Shown here: positions 51,112-60,590 of the stretch, in pieces | Position numbering within the stretch: position 1 is the first letter of the stretch | How the letters are laid out: every line of letters starts with the position of its first letter | Source of the DNA: Bacteroidales bacterium | Lineage (GTDB): Bacteria; Bacteroidota; Bacteroidia; Bacteroidales; UBA932 | Direction: 5' to 3' | Length of the DNA stretch: 64,000 bases | Assembly (NCBI GenBank): GCA_017395045.1 | Contig: JAFPWG010000002.1 | Coordinates: 61,814 to 125,813 of the forward strand | Position numbers and translations under genes: made by a program | The notes under the pieces: generated by a model | What the model was told of the DNA's origin: nothing | Databases searched by the model: none | Seen by the model: only the letters and a program-made list of their open reading frames with translations

Positions 51112-53094
51112 TCATTGAATTGCGAAAATCCGGCCGGAATAATTACTCCATCCGTTGGCTGCTTTATAGGTAGTGACACTAGCTGAAGGAACATAGATGG
51201 GGGCATTGTTCGTCTGGGTGAGGATGCTTTCTCCTGCTGTCGGCGGAGTTTTAGGCAGAACGGTGACGCTTTCCAATCCTGAACAATTATAGAAAGCATC
51301 GTCTTCAATGCTCGTAACGCTCTCAGGAATGGTGACCGCGGTCATCGCGGAACAGGAGCGGAAGGCAGATGCTCCGATGGTTGTCACGTTGGAGGGAATA
51401 GTGACGCTCCCCTGCAACGAGGCCAGGGCGACAGCGATGATCCTACCGTCTTTGACCAGGAACCTTCCGTCGGTGCTGGCATATTTCCCGCTGAAGGACC
51501 GCAGGGAAGTACATCCGCCGAAGACGGCTTCTCCAATGCTGTTCACGCTGTCCGGAATCGCCATGCTGACAATCTTTTTGCAGTTGTTGAAAGCCTGGTC
51601 TCCGATAGACTTGACACCTTGAGGGAGCGTCAGGTCCGTAAGACTGGAGCAGTTCGTGAAGGCATTGGTCTCGATATTCGTCACGCTCGTGGGAATATTG
51701 ATGCTGGTCATGCCGGAGCACTTGAAGAAAGCGCTGATGTCGATTTTGGTAATGCAGTCGGGAAGGGAAACCTTGGTCAGGCCCGTGCAGCCGTTGAAGG
51801 TGCCGCGCCGGATAAGGGTCACGCCCTCATAAATGGTGATATTCTTCAGGGACGAACAGTTGTTGAAGGCATAATTCCCGATGCTGCTCAAGGATCTCGG
51901 AAGGATCATGTTGCTCAGCTTGGAGCAATTCGAGAAGGAGGAAACACCGATGGTCAGAAGTCCTTCCGGAAGAACGATTTCGGTCAGGTTTGTGCAACGG
52001 AGGAAAGCTTCGTCACCAATGTTCGACACTTTTTCAGGGACATAGATGCTGGCAAGCGTCGAGCATCCGTCGAATGCGGATTTTCCGATTTTCGTAACGG
52101 GGCCGCTGAAGGTGATGACGCCCTGTCCGTTGGTATATTCGTTGGAAACGATGGTGGCGCCAAAGTTTTCAGGGGCATAAGGCGTTACGACCGCTCCGTC
52201 GGTACTGGTATAATAGATGGCATTCTCCGGCTGTGAGGAGACATATTTCAGGTCTTTGTCGGCCTCCAGTTTCTGGCGGCCTTTGGAGCGGGCGAACTCG
52301 GAACTTGTAGAAACAACACATTCAGCCTGGGCAGCGCCCTGCTTGAAGGAGACGGTGTAACCTGCGCTCAGCGTCTGAGGGAGAAGCAGGATGATGTACT
52401 TGGTCCCGGGAACGAAACTGTCTCCTGCAGGAGCGTTGATCGTGATGCTTGTCTCTCCCTCGACCACGGTCGTGACGGGATAGCCGTCCGTATCCATCTT
52501 CACCTTGACCTTGCCGGCAAGGATTTCGTTCTTGTTACCCTTGAAAGTAGCCGAAGTCACATTCTCCTGTGTCACTGAGAAATAGAAAGGGGCGCAAACG
52601 TTGTAAAATGCAAGGTCCAACCCGGATGCCATGGCGACGGAAGGGTTGAAATTGTCGGCAAAAGTCTCAGTAACGGCGTTCTGCACCGCGGGGAGCGTGA
52701 TCGTCACAGATGAACCGTCACAGGTATTCTCCTCGTTATAAGGATAAACGCCCCAAAACTTCCGTGCGCCTAGTCCCGCTTCGGAAGAGCCCGTTGCGGT
52801 CGTCAGCGTACCGACGAAGTTTGTAACCTGTTTGGGCTCCGTGATGTCCGTGGTAAACTTTCCGGAATTAAGGTCTCCGTAGAACAGGCTGATGGCGTCG
52901 CCGGGGGTCCAGAAAATGGACTTGTCGGGCCTCAGCACGGTCCTGGTATCGGCGCCGTCTGCGAGTGTAGCCCGGACGGTCAGTTCCGTTCCTTCTTGGA
53001 AGCCCTCTGAAAGAGGTGTTTCCTGTTCCATGCGGGAGCAGGCCCATAAGAGCGCAATGCCCAAGGTCATCAGGCATACGATCGAATTTTTCAT
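51112..53094 (-). CDS. lipoprotein with fimbrillin-like N-terminus and BspA-type leucine-rich repeats
   Basis: 660 residues from MKNSIVCLMTLG; lipobox LLWAC. Residues 25-285 look fimbrillin-like (ADTRTVLRPDKSIFWTPGDAIS). From about 305 to 630 run LRR_5/BspA-type repeats of about 23 residues, each with an NCSSL-like turn and IPxSVTxI-like strand. BspA proteins bind host matrix and other bacteria. A copy of the small peptide lies 23 bases upstream and another 22 bases downstream. Confidence 0.82.
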   Translation of the reverse strand: MKNSIVCLMTLGIALLWACSRMEQETPLSEGFQEGTELTVRATLADGADTRTVLRPDKSIFWTPGDAISLFYGDLNSGKFTTDITEPKQVTNFVGTLTTATGSSEAGLGARKFWGVYPYNEENTCDGSSVTITLPAVQNAVTETFADNFNPSVAMASGLDLAFYNVCAPFYFSVTQENVTSATFKGNKNEILAGKVKVKMDTDGYPVTTVVEGETSITINAPAGDSFVPGTKYIILLLPQTLSAGYTVSFKQGAAQAECVVSTSSEFARSKGRQKLEADKDLKYVSSQPENAIYYTSTDGAVVTPYAPENFGATIVSNEYTNGQGVITFSGPVTKIGKSAFDGCSTLASIYVPEKVSNIGDEAFLRCTNLTEIVLPEGLLTIGVSSFSNCSKLSNMILPRSLSSIGNYAFNNCSSLKNITIYEGVTLIRRGTFNGCTGLTKVSLPDCITKIDISAFFKCSGMTSINIPTSVTNIETNAFTNCSSLTDLTLPQGVKSIGDQAFNNCKKIVSMAIPDSVNSIGEAVFGGCTSLRSFSGKYASTDGRFLVKDGRIIAVALASLQGSVTIPSNVTTIGASAFRSCSAMTAVTIPESVTSIEDDAFYNCSGLESVTVLPKTPPTAGESILTQTNNAPIYVPSASVTTYKAANGWSNYSGRIFAIQ

Positions 53095-53117
53095 ACTGTA
53101 TGTTTGGTTATTGTTCA

Positions 53118-53231
53118 CTAATCATCACCGGGTTCATCGAACCCCTCGTTCCCGCCCGTGCTTGTCAGAAAGGCCAGGTCCATCCACAGCGGAATGATCC
53201 TGAAAACCGGTGCAATGTAGAACTTTTTCAT
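53118..53231 (-). CDS. small peptide of the K-x-Y-x-x-P family, copy 4
   Basis: 37 residues, read by hand: MKKFYIAPVFRIIPLWMDL, then AFLTSTGGNEG and the acidic end FDEPGDD. No signal peptide. It is 23 bases upstream of the LRR lipoprotein. No promoter box is seen before it; it may depend on read-through from the fimbrial operon or on a promoter I cannot recognise. Confidence 0.65.
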   Translation of the reverse strand: MKKFYIAPVFRIIPLWMDLAFLTSTGGNEGFDEPGDD

Positions 53232-53270
53232 GCTTTTTGTGTTAACGGCCTTATGTGGCGGATATCAAAG

Positions 53271-53296
53271 GAGGGAGGCTCCGAGGAGCCTCCCTC
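53271..53296 (-). terminator. hairpin between the fimbrial operon and the LRR module
   Basis: GAGGGAGGCTCC-GA-GGAGCCTCCCTC is a perfect 12-bp stem. On the minus strand it follows the last fimbrial gene and is followed by CTTTGATATC, a poor T-tract. Confidence 0.7.
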
Positions 53297-53316
53297 GCTA
53301 TGAAGAGAGTGTTGGA

Positions 53317-56300
53317 TTAATCAACGGCAGAGTAAGTTACCACGATACTGGTGATACGAGGCCAGTTGCGAGAATTGGTATTGTTCTGGAAACCATTTGT
53401 GAAAGTCACGGGACCCTCGCTGGAACCAGTCCAAGTAGCCGTCGTACTGTTGTTGCCGTCGCGGTTATATTCACCAGGAGTAACCGTTACAGGGTTGTTA
53501 CCAAATTCATAACCAGCATATGTGGCAGTGCTGTAGGTCACATTAATCTGCGTAATCTTTACGCCGGCAGCAGGGGTAACCGTTATCGTACCACGATTGT
53601 TCTGATTATTTCCGCGATATCCCATCTGGATATAACCCACATCAGTTGGCCTGTAATTATAATCCCAAATATCTCCATAATTACCGTAATCAAGGCCCAA
53701 ATTGGAAAGACTAATACTAATGAATCCATCACCAGATGTAGCCGATCCGGTACGATTTATATTATACGAAAAACTATTCACATTGAACGTCGACGAAGGA
53801 TTCGGTCCTCGACCTTGGGTAATGGTGGCGGTCGTCGTAGATGCAGGATCAGTCATCGTAGCTGTGACAGTGAAAGACACCTCCGAAGTCTGCGAATTAG
53901 CGTCGAAAATAACCGTCAGGGTCTTCTGGCCTTCACCGGACACCTTGCCTTCCTCATCAGCACCGTCCAAGCTATACTCAACTTCATCAGGACCTGAAAC
54001 GGTAGCCGTCCATGCTTTGCCTTCCGGGGCATTCACCGTCACAGTCGCAGAGGTAGCATTAAATGCAACTGTCTGAATATCAGGGCTCAAAGAGAACTCT
54101 AATACTCTCTGGGTAACCGTTACAATTTGATCAGTCAGGCCGGAGGAAGCAACTGTAGCCGTCCGCTTGACAGTAGCCGTCGTACTATTGTTCGCCGGGA
54201 AGGTCATCCTAAACTTACCCGTACCCTTACCACTGGTGACAGGATTATCATCTTCATCCAGAATCGGTTTCTCTTCGTCGTCGAGGACGACGACGTTTAC
54301 ATCCGTACTGCTACCACTCACCGTCCAGACCCTCTCAGCATCTTCCATTTCAACTTCAACGTCAACTGAAGTCACATTGAAATTGACCGTCTTATTGAGC
54401 GGGTATACATAGATGCCGTCGTTCAGCAGGTTGATGCTGTGCGTCTTGAAGTATTCGTTGGCAACATAGATCGTCGTTCCACTGTTGGCCTGATTGGTCT
54501 TGAACTCCGTTTGGATTATGTTGCTTGTGGTATACTCTTCCTCGTTGACGGTACGAATGTAATAATATGAATTCGTCGTGCCGTCTGCAAGGCTCTTTTC
54601 CACCCTGACAGGAACGGTTATCTTGCTACCACCATCATGATCATATCCAGTAGGAGCAAGCACGTGATTGACGTCCTCAATGTACATTTCCAACGGGAAC
54701 ATGGAAGAAGGCAATCCTACAGGAAGCTCGATTCCCAAAACCGTTTTCGCGCCATCACCAGTTGCCTTCGGCGGAGTGAGGGACAATGTCATGTCCATTT
54801 TTTTCATGACGCGAAGCTTGACATCCCGATACAATGTGGACTTATTATCACCAGTCTCCCCGTTGGTCGCAATGACTTGAAGCGTGGACTCCAGATCCTT
54901 ATCCTCGTCCTGATCGTTCAATTGGAACTGATAGATATCCCAACCGTCATCAGTGACACCAATTTTCACTGGCCTTGTTCCGGATACCAAAGCATAGTTA
55001 TCCGTGTTTGGTTTGACATTAACGGTGATTTTACTATTGTCCATCACGGTGGGATGGCTCACGTCAGGAACATAGTAAACCCAGAAAGTCTTCTTGCCCC
55101 CGGAGGTGAAGTTCTTCTCAATGTATTCGATATAAAGGCGGGAGGTACCGTCGGAGATGTCAGTCAGTTTCTGAGCTTCCTGCGTAAAGGAAACATTACC
55201 GCCGCTTTCATGTCTCATGGCTTCCTCCGGGCTGCTGGAACCCTTATTGCCGACTTTTTTAATCGTTACCGTATATTTGTAGTTACGAAGAATCGGGTAG
55301 TAACCGCCGATTTTTTCATCCATGAGGTCAATACGGTAATATGAATAGCCGTCCGTCTGATTCTTATACTTTGCCTTCAACATGATGCAAGTAGGCTTCT
55401 CTTCGGGATAACAACGCTCATAAATGAAATTCGGATTAAGCTTGTCGTTATCATCATAAAGTGAGTGAGTAATGGCTGTGCCGGCTGGGACATCATAATT
55501 CATCGGCTCATCAGTGAACATGAAACCGGAGTACTTCATGGTACCCAATTTCATTGAGCCGTCCGTAGAGTCATACTCATAATCCTTGAAATTATCCACA
55601 TACGTACCAGCAGCCATCGGAGCAACAGAGCCCTTGGTAGGGACATTGACCAGCGTCCAACTGATGTCCGAAAGATTATCGTACCCGGAAACAGGCTGAT
55701 AATCCAAGACCACTTCAGCAAAGTTTCGTACGAGGACCAGGTCTTTGAAGAGATGGGCCGTTTCCGCGCTAGGGATGTAGTTCCCTTCATCATCGGTCTG
55801 CATGATACCATTGCTATCAAGCTGGGTAAGGATACCATTCGGCATGATTACGCGGGCCCAATAGGCGCCGACATTGTTCGTCGTATACATCGTCTCCATA
55901 ATCTTCGCCTCATTCATGTTGACGAACTGGATGCTCTCGTCGCCGTTAGCAATCACATGCACATGCGCCTCGCCATCGTAGACAGGGAGGAGAACCTTGA
56001 AGTAATAGATATCTCCGTCGGTCGTGGCATAAGATCCCATAGACTCATCCGTCGCGGATTTGATCGGCTCAGCAAGGGCATATGCCTGCGGATAGCCAGA
56101 GGTGCCGAAGACAGCCACGCGGATGGCCTTGATGCTGGGCTGATCGGAACAGTCGCCAAGAGCCTTAGTCTGAGCCTGCAACTCCACAGGGATGTGCAAC
56201 TTCATCGTAACGGCTACCAGACCGGTCGGATCGGCTTTCTTGGGTGCAAGAGGATCAATTTCCGACTTGCTGCAGGAAACCAGGGCTAACAGAGCCGCAA

Positions 56301-56325
56301 AAAACAATACTAATATCTTTTTCAT
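53317..56325 (-). CDS. large fimbrial accessory lipoprotein with BACON-like repeats
   Basis: 1002 residues from MKKILVLFF (an ATG 6 bases upstream is possible); lipobox LVSC. The N-terminal half resembles FimA/Mfa-type fimbrial subunits (IKAIRVAVFGTSG, HVHVIANGDESI, LVRNFAEVVLDY). The C-terminal third has BACON/Ig-like stretches (FNATSATVTVNAPEGKAWTA) and a final strand domain. Length and position last in the operon suggest a tip or accessory subunit. Base composition is clearly more AT-rich than the core genes. Confidence 0.78.
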   Translation of the reverse strand: MKKILVLFFAALLALVSCSKSEIDPLAPKKADPTGLVAVTMKLHIPVELQAQTKALGDCSDQPSIKAIRVAVFGTSGYPQAYALAEPIKSATDESMGSYATTDGDIYYFKVLLPVYDGEAHVHVIANGDESIQFVNMNEAKIMETMYTTNNVGAYWARVIMPNGILTQLDSNGIMQTDDEGNYIPSAETAHLFKDLVLVRNFAEVVLDYQPVSGYDNLSDISWTLVNVPTKGSVAPMAAGTYVDNFKDYEYDSTDGSMKLGTMKYSGFMFTDEPMNYDVPAGTAITHSLYDDNDKLNPNFIYERCYPEEKPTCIMLKAKYKNQTDGYSYYRIDLMDEKIGGYYPILRNYKYTVTIKKVGNKGSSSPEEAMRHESGGNVSFTQEAQKLTDISDGTSRLYIEYIEKNFTSGGKKTFWVYYVPDVSHPTVMDNSKITVNVKPNTDNYALVSGTRPVKIGVTDDGWDIYQFQLNDQDEDKDLESTLQVIATNGETGDNKSTLYRDVKLRVMKKMDMTLSLTPPKATGDGAKTVLGIELPVGLPSSMFPLEMYIEDVNHVLAPTGYDHDGGSKITVPVRVEKSLADGTTNSYYYIRTVNEEEYTTSNIIQTEFKTNQANSGTTIYVANEYFKTHSINLLNDGIYVYPLNKTVNFNVTSVDVEVEMEDAERVWTVSGSSTDVNVVVLDDEEKPILDEDDNPVTSGKGTGKFRMTFPANNSTTATVKRTATVASSGLTDQIVTVTQRVLEFSLSPDIQTVAFNATSATVTVNAPEGKAWTATVSGPDEVEYSLDGADEEGKVSGEGQKTLTVIFDANSQTSEVSFTVTATMTDPASTTTATITQGRGPNPSSTFNVNSFSYNINRTGSATSGDGFISISLSNLGLDYGNYGDIWDYNYRPTDVGYIQMGYRGNNQNNRGTITVTPAAGVKITQINVTYSTATYAGYEFGNNPVTVTPGEYNRDGNNSTTATWTGSSEGPVTFTNGFQNNTNSRNWPRITSIVVTYSAVD

Positions 56326-56338
56326 AATCATCAGCGCA

Positions 56339-58996
56339 TTAATTTTCTGAGGTCATATAACCTAACCAAGTGTCTTCAGTGGACACCTTCTCAGAGCCCC
56401 AGTACCATTCGTCATACACGCAACGGGTAGCACCGAAATAATAGGTATTACTACCAACCAAGTAACCATAATCATTGCCCCAATCTCCATCGTAATACGA
56501 ATCCTGCCATCCTGCTGTTTCTTCCGACAAATCAATTGATTTAATAGTATTAGAGCCACCATAATAAAGCCAACCGCCACTAGACCAATAACCAAGATAA
56601 TGATGTTCATTATACCTCTGACTATAAGCATAACTCGGACTAAACAACGTGGGAATCTTTCCATTCTCGGAAAGTGTGATAAGGAACTGAATCTCAGCCA
56701 GCGTAGGGAGTCTCCAGCGACCTGCAGGATATCCATTCTCCTGATAAGCAGAACAACGCTTTTTCGCGCCTTCGTAGGTGAATCGGGCAGAGGCGCCGTA
56801 CGAAGAAGCAATCCTTAACTTTGGTGCTACGATTGTCTGAGAATCATCAGAGGAAGGTCGATAACCAGAACCCAGCGCAGACATATTTGACAAAGATGTC
56901 GCCGATCCGCGAGGATCGCCAATAATCATAGACATTGATTCAGAACCTACTGAGACCTTACTCTTTTCAGGATCCAGAATAGTCACGGTGACAGAATACT
57001 GATTGGTATTCTTGTTGCTTGAATTACCAAGGCTCCGGCTAGCAATCGTTCCTAAAAAATGATCGCCATCATACCCTGTTCCAGGGGTTGATGTGGATCC
57101 ATCTGTTCGAGTATCATCCCAAAGATAACCATAGGTGTCATCATATGTGCTAGTCTTTCCATTAACATATGCAAACGAATTGGATGTCTCCGGAATCACA
57201 TAAATCGCAGGATACTGTGTAATATGAACAGTACGATCAAAAGACGTATTCTCAGCATCCACCAGATGCAGAGTGGCAATAAAATGGAAAGGAGCTGCAT
57301 CGAAATTCGGATCGGAATAATCGTTGTTCATATGATGCAGGATCTTCAGTTTGGTGCCATCGATCTTCACCCAGTTCTCAATTGTCGTACCCTGAATATC
57401 TGCGGTGTTCGCATTCCGGCCATTCTTATAACCAGCAGTAGCCCAATTGGCTCCCGTCCCAGGGTTTCCATTATAGTAATCATCTTCGGACGCTGTCGCT
57501 GCAGAGAAATCATCCTGATAGATTCTCAAGTTGGTTATAGTAACCTCTCCGGAGGAAACAAACGTGATACCGATTTCGTCCACATACATATCGTACTCAT
57601 CCTTCGGGATGTCCAAGGAGATGTAACGGCCAGTCGCCACGTTTGAAGAAATCGGATCACCGGAGGTCCAGTCCTTCACAATGTACTCTTCACCAATCAG
57701 CTTCACTTCCTTGTCAGAGCCAATGATGTTCACAGTGACCTGATACTCGTAAATCTTGTTGGGTTCGGTAATGGTTGTAGAAGGAAGGACAATCTTGTAA
57801 TAAACTTCCTTCTGCTTGTACTGGACCCAGTCAGGGCTTCCCTCGGTATAAGTGACAGTTGCCAAATCACCAGTTCCCACATACTTGTATCCATACCAAG
57901 GAAGGACGAGCTTCAGATAGGGCTGGTTGTCGTCACCCAAGACGATGGAGGCAGTTTGCTCACCTTCTCCTTCTCCTTCTCCATCTCCTTCGCCTTCGTC
58001 ACCTTCGTCAGTAGCAGCTTCTTCAGCTTCTTCTTCATACTTCTTGAAAGGATAGGTATAGTAGTAAGGAACTTCCCCGGCATCCACCAAAGGCTTCATG
58101 AAGTCATAGGCATACTCGAAGATGTCACGGTCAGACCAAGGGGCACTCTCATCACCACCATCCGGGTTCAAAGGACGGGAAAGCGGTCCGCCCAGAGTCG
58201 TTGTGCAAATGGCATTGGACAAGTAGACGCGGGTCTCATTGGCTTGAGCCTGAGGAACCCAGTTGATGACTTCGTAAACCTTTCCCTGGTTTTCTCCCTG
58301 CTTATACGTCTTTCTCTCCAGATAGTTTTCATAGGTGAACGACGCCGTCACCTTGGAAGCCAGACGCTCAAGCGGAACAGTAGCCTTGACGGCATACTGA
58401 CCGGTGGTCATAAGCTCAATTTCCGTATCAGCGCTCATCACAAAGTAGAGCAGCGGATCGTCGACCTTCATCGCACGGGGCCAGCGGAGGCCGAAGCCAG
58501 GACCGCCGTCCTTGGTAAAGGTGGCACCCACCTCCAAGCCGTGAAGATATCCCCAAGTCAATTCAGATTCCGAGAAATCCGTAACCGGAGCCGTTCCGCT
58601 AATCAGCGGTTCCTCGCCATTATAATTAGCCACGGCGAAGATCATTGCCTTGGTAGCGCCGTCAGGGAAAATCTTAGCCAGGACACCGGGCTCGATAACC
58701 TCGGTATACTGTCCCTCTAGGTTATCTTCAGGCGCAATCTCCATATAATTGCCATAAACCGGCTTCGTATCGTCAGCGACACCATCAGCCCCAAGCGGGA
58801 AGAAGAAATAGTCGATCCTGTCGACACGGTTTTCGTTCTTTTTACCGTCTACTTCGCCACGGGTGGCCAAATCGGTGCAGGTGAACGTAAGAGTGAGACC
58901 CGGCTCAGCGGGATCCACATTGAACTCCGCGTTCTTCGAGCAGGATACCGCGGCGAGCGCAGCCGCCGCAAATGCGATATAGATTATCTTTTTCAT
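56339..58996 (-). CDS. large fimbrial subunit lipoprotein with Lcl/DUF1566-like C-terminus
   Basis: 885 residues from MKKIIYIAF; lipobox AVSC. The N-terminal part (about 25-450) is fimbrillin-like (TDLATRGEVDGKK, RVDRIDYFFFPLG). An acidic hexapeptide-repeat-like stretch (GEGDGEGEGEGEQ) lies near residue 335-350. The last 150 residues contain GRWRLPTLAEIQFL, a signature of DUF1566/Lcl-type C-terminal domains seen on fimbrial tip proteins. It is 13 bases from the next gene. Confidence 0.78.
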   Translation of the reverse strand: MKKIIYIAFAAAALAAVSCSKNAEFNVDPAEPGLTLTFTCTDLATRGEVDGKKNENRVDRIDYFFFPLGADGVADDTKPVYGNYMEIAPEDNLEGQYTEVIEPGVLAKIFPDGATKAMIFAVANYNGEEPLISGTAPVTDFSESELTWGYLHGLEVGATFTKDGGPGFGLRWPRAMKVDDPLLYFVMSADTEIELMTTGQYAVKATVPLERLASKVTASFTYENYLERKTYKQGENQGKVYEVINWVPQAQANETRVYLSNAICTTTLGGPLSRPLNPDGGDESAPWSDRDIFEYAYDFMKPLVDAGEVPYYYTYPFKKYEEEAEEAATDEGDEGEGDGEGEGEGEQTASIVLGDDNQPYLKLVLPWYGYKYVGTGDLATVTYTEGSPDWVQYKQKEVYYKIVLPSTTITEPNKIYEYQVTVNIIGSDKEVKLIGEEYIVKDWTSGDPISSNVATGRYISLDIPKDEYDMYVDEIGITFVSSGEVTITNLRIYQDDFSAATASEDDYYNGNPGTGANWATAGYKNGRNANTADIQGTTIENWVKIDGTKLKILHHMNNDYSDPNFDAAPFHFIATLHLVDAENTSFDRTVHITQYPAIYVIPETSNSFAYVNGKTSTYDDTYGYLWDDTRTDGSTSTPGTGYDGDHFLGTIASRSLGNSSNKNTNQYSVTVTILDPEKSKVSVGSESMSMIIGDPRGSATSLSNMSALGSGYRPSSDDSQTIVAPKLRIASSYGASARFTYEGAKKRCSAYQENGYPAGRWRLPTLAEIQFLITLSENGKIPTLFSPSYAYSQRYNEHHYLGYWSSGGWLYYGGSNTIKSIDLSEETAGWQDSYYDGDWGNDYGYLVGSNTYYFGATRCVYDEWYWGSEKVSTEDTWLGYMTSEN

Positions 58997-59011
58997 ACTT
59001 CTCATCAGCGG

Positions 59012-60571
59012 TTAGTTAACAGCGGGAATGACGCAGGCATAATTCGCGCGGACCTCGGAGTAGGCGCTGATCCACTCGGTGCCGCCAGTCGGCTTGAAGA
59101 AGATGTCGACTTGGGCACGGTATTCCTCGTGGGTCGCCGGAACGTTGGAAGTGGCCCTTACCTGGAAGTAGACCGTATTATTGGTGATGGTTTCACCCGC
59201 GGGTTTCATCGGACGAAAAGCCTTGGTGGAATCGTCATAGATCCAAATCTCGTACATCCCTTCGGGGACGGGATTATTCCAATAAGCTGCCTGGATCAGG
59301 GTAATCAGGAACAGTCCGCTGCTCGGATAATTCACCGTAAAATAGCCCTGAGCGGGGACATAGGTCTGCGGGTAGGCGCTTCCCTTCTCATAGGTCTGAT
59401 TGCCTTCGTCGTCCAAGATCGGATCCCCCTGCTTGTGGATGATGGTCGTGCCGTCCTCGGCATACTCATCCTCTTCATAGTACTGTGGTACGGCGAGATA
59501 AGCGTCCTTATACATGTACACGCTGTACCTGCTGTTGTTCAGAGTATTTTCCAACACATCACCCACGAACACCTTGGAATTCATCCACGTCACATTGGAC
59601 ATATTAATGGATCCGGTAGCAGTGTTAATGGTCTGGGTCTGCTGATCCCAAGGCTGGACCTTGAAGGTCAGCTGGACCTCGGTCGGGTAGATGTTCAGGG
59701 TGTAAAGGTACTTGTGTCCGGCGAGCCAGCCACCTTCAGGGGTAGCAGGGAGGCTCACTTCGGCATCGTAGTCCTTGTTGTTCATCGTGTAGCTCACGGT
59801 CACCTTCAGATCGCCCTTGGCGTGGGTCTGCGGCCAGACGAGCCAGTAGCCGTCCGCGGTGGCGGCAGCCTGAGCAAGAACGTCAACAAGACCGTCGGCA
59901 GCGACTTCTGCATTGGCAAGAGCCGTAGCGGTGATGTACTGACCGTCCTGGGACACAGCATTCCAGGTGACGGCAGGAGTTTCCCCGCTGTAATCAATCG
60001 TGGCGCTTCCCTTGTTCGGGATGTTGGTGGTCACGGATTTGACGGTAACCGCGGAAGAGGTGGCGTTCTTCAGCGTGATGGCCACGGCGGCGAACAGGTG
60101 ATCCATGTTCAGGCCTACGGCAGCGTAGTTGTCTTCCTTCGCCTGGGCGGCCGTCTTGGTGACGATGTTGGAATACACGATGTCCGCCTCGTCCGCAGAT
60201 GCGTGCAGGGTCTTGGACACGGTAACGAGCTTACCGCTGATAGAGCAAGCATTGTCTTTCGTGTAACCGAAGAACGTGTGGGAGCCGGTCTTCCAGGTGT
60301 AGCCGTTGCCGGTGTCGTAAACCCAGTTACCGTTCTTATAAGTAACCGACTCATTTGCGTCGAAATAGTTCGTCCCGTCCAGGAAATCGAAGACCTTGAT
60401 GGACTGGTTCGCCTTGAGGTCGTCCACGCTCTCGACGAGGGCGCGGGTTTCCGGGGAGGTGAGGGCGAAGCGGATCTGACCGTCGCCCGAGATGGCGCTG
60501 TCGGTCTTGTTGCAGGCCACGGCAGCGGCAAGCAGCAGGACGATGGCGGAATATGCAAATACTTTCTTCAT
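59012..60571 (-). CDS. fimbrillin-family lipoprotein (paralogue a)
   Basis: 519 residues from MKKVFAYSAI; lipobox AVAC20NKTD. The first 300 residues align clearly with the next two genes (TGSHTFFGYTK, LVTVSKTL, MDHLFAAVAI, YWLVWPQTHAKGD). The motif T-R43-A-L has the arginine at the same residue in all three. The extra C-terminal 200 residues are unlike its paralogues. Shine-Dalgarno-like AAGGAGG (60581-60587) precedes the start. Likely a stalk or anchor subunit. Confidence 0.82.
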   Translation of the reverse strand: MKKVFAYSAIVLLLAAAVACNKTDSAISGDGQIRFALTSPETRALVESVDDLKANQSIKVFDFLDGTNYFDANESVTYKNGNWVYDTGNGYTWKTGSHTFFGYTKDNACSISGKLVTVSKTLHASADEADIVYSNIVTKTAAQAKEDNYAAVGLNMDHLFAAVAITLKNATSSAVTVKSVTTNIPNKGSATIDYSGETPAVTWNAVSQDGQYITATALANAEVAADGLVDVLAQAAATADGYWLVWPQTHAKGDLKVTVSYTMNNKDYDAEVSLPATPEGGWLAGHKYLYTLNIYPTEVQLTFKVQPWDQQTQTINTATGSINMSNVTWMNSKVFVGDVLENTLNNSRYSVYMYKDAYLAVPQYYEEDEYAEDGTTIIHKQGDPILDDEGNQTYEKGSAYPQTYVPAQGYFTVNYPSSGLFLITLIQAAYWNNPVPEGMYEIWIYDDSTKAFRPMKPAGETITNNTVYFQVRATSNVPATHEEYRAQVDIFFKPTGGTEWISAYSEVRANYACVIPAVN

Positions 60572-60590
60572 AATCTCATTCCTCCTTCTT

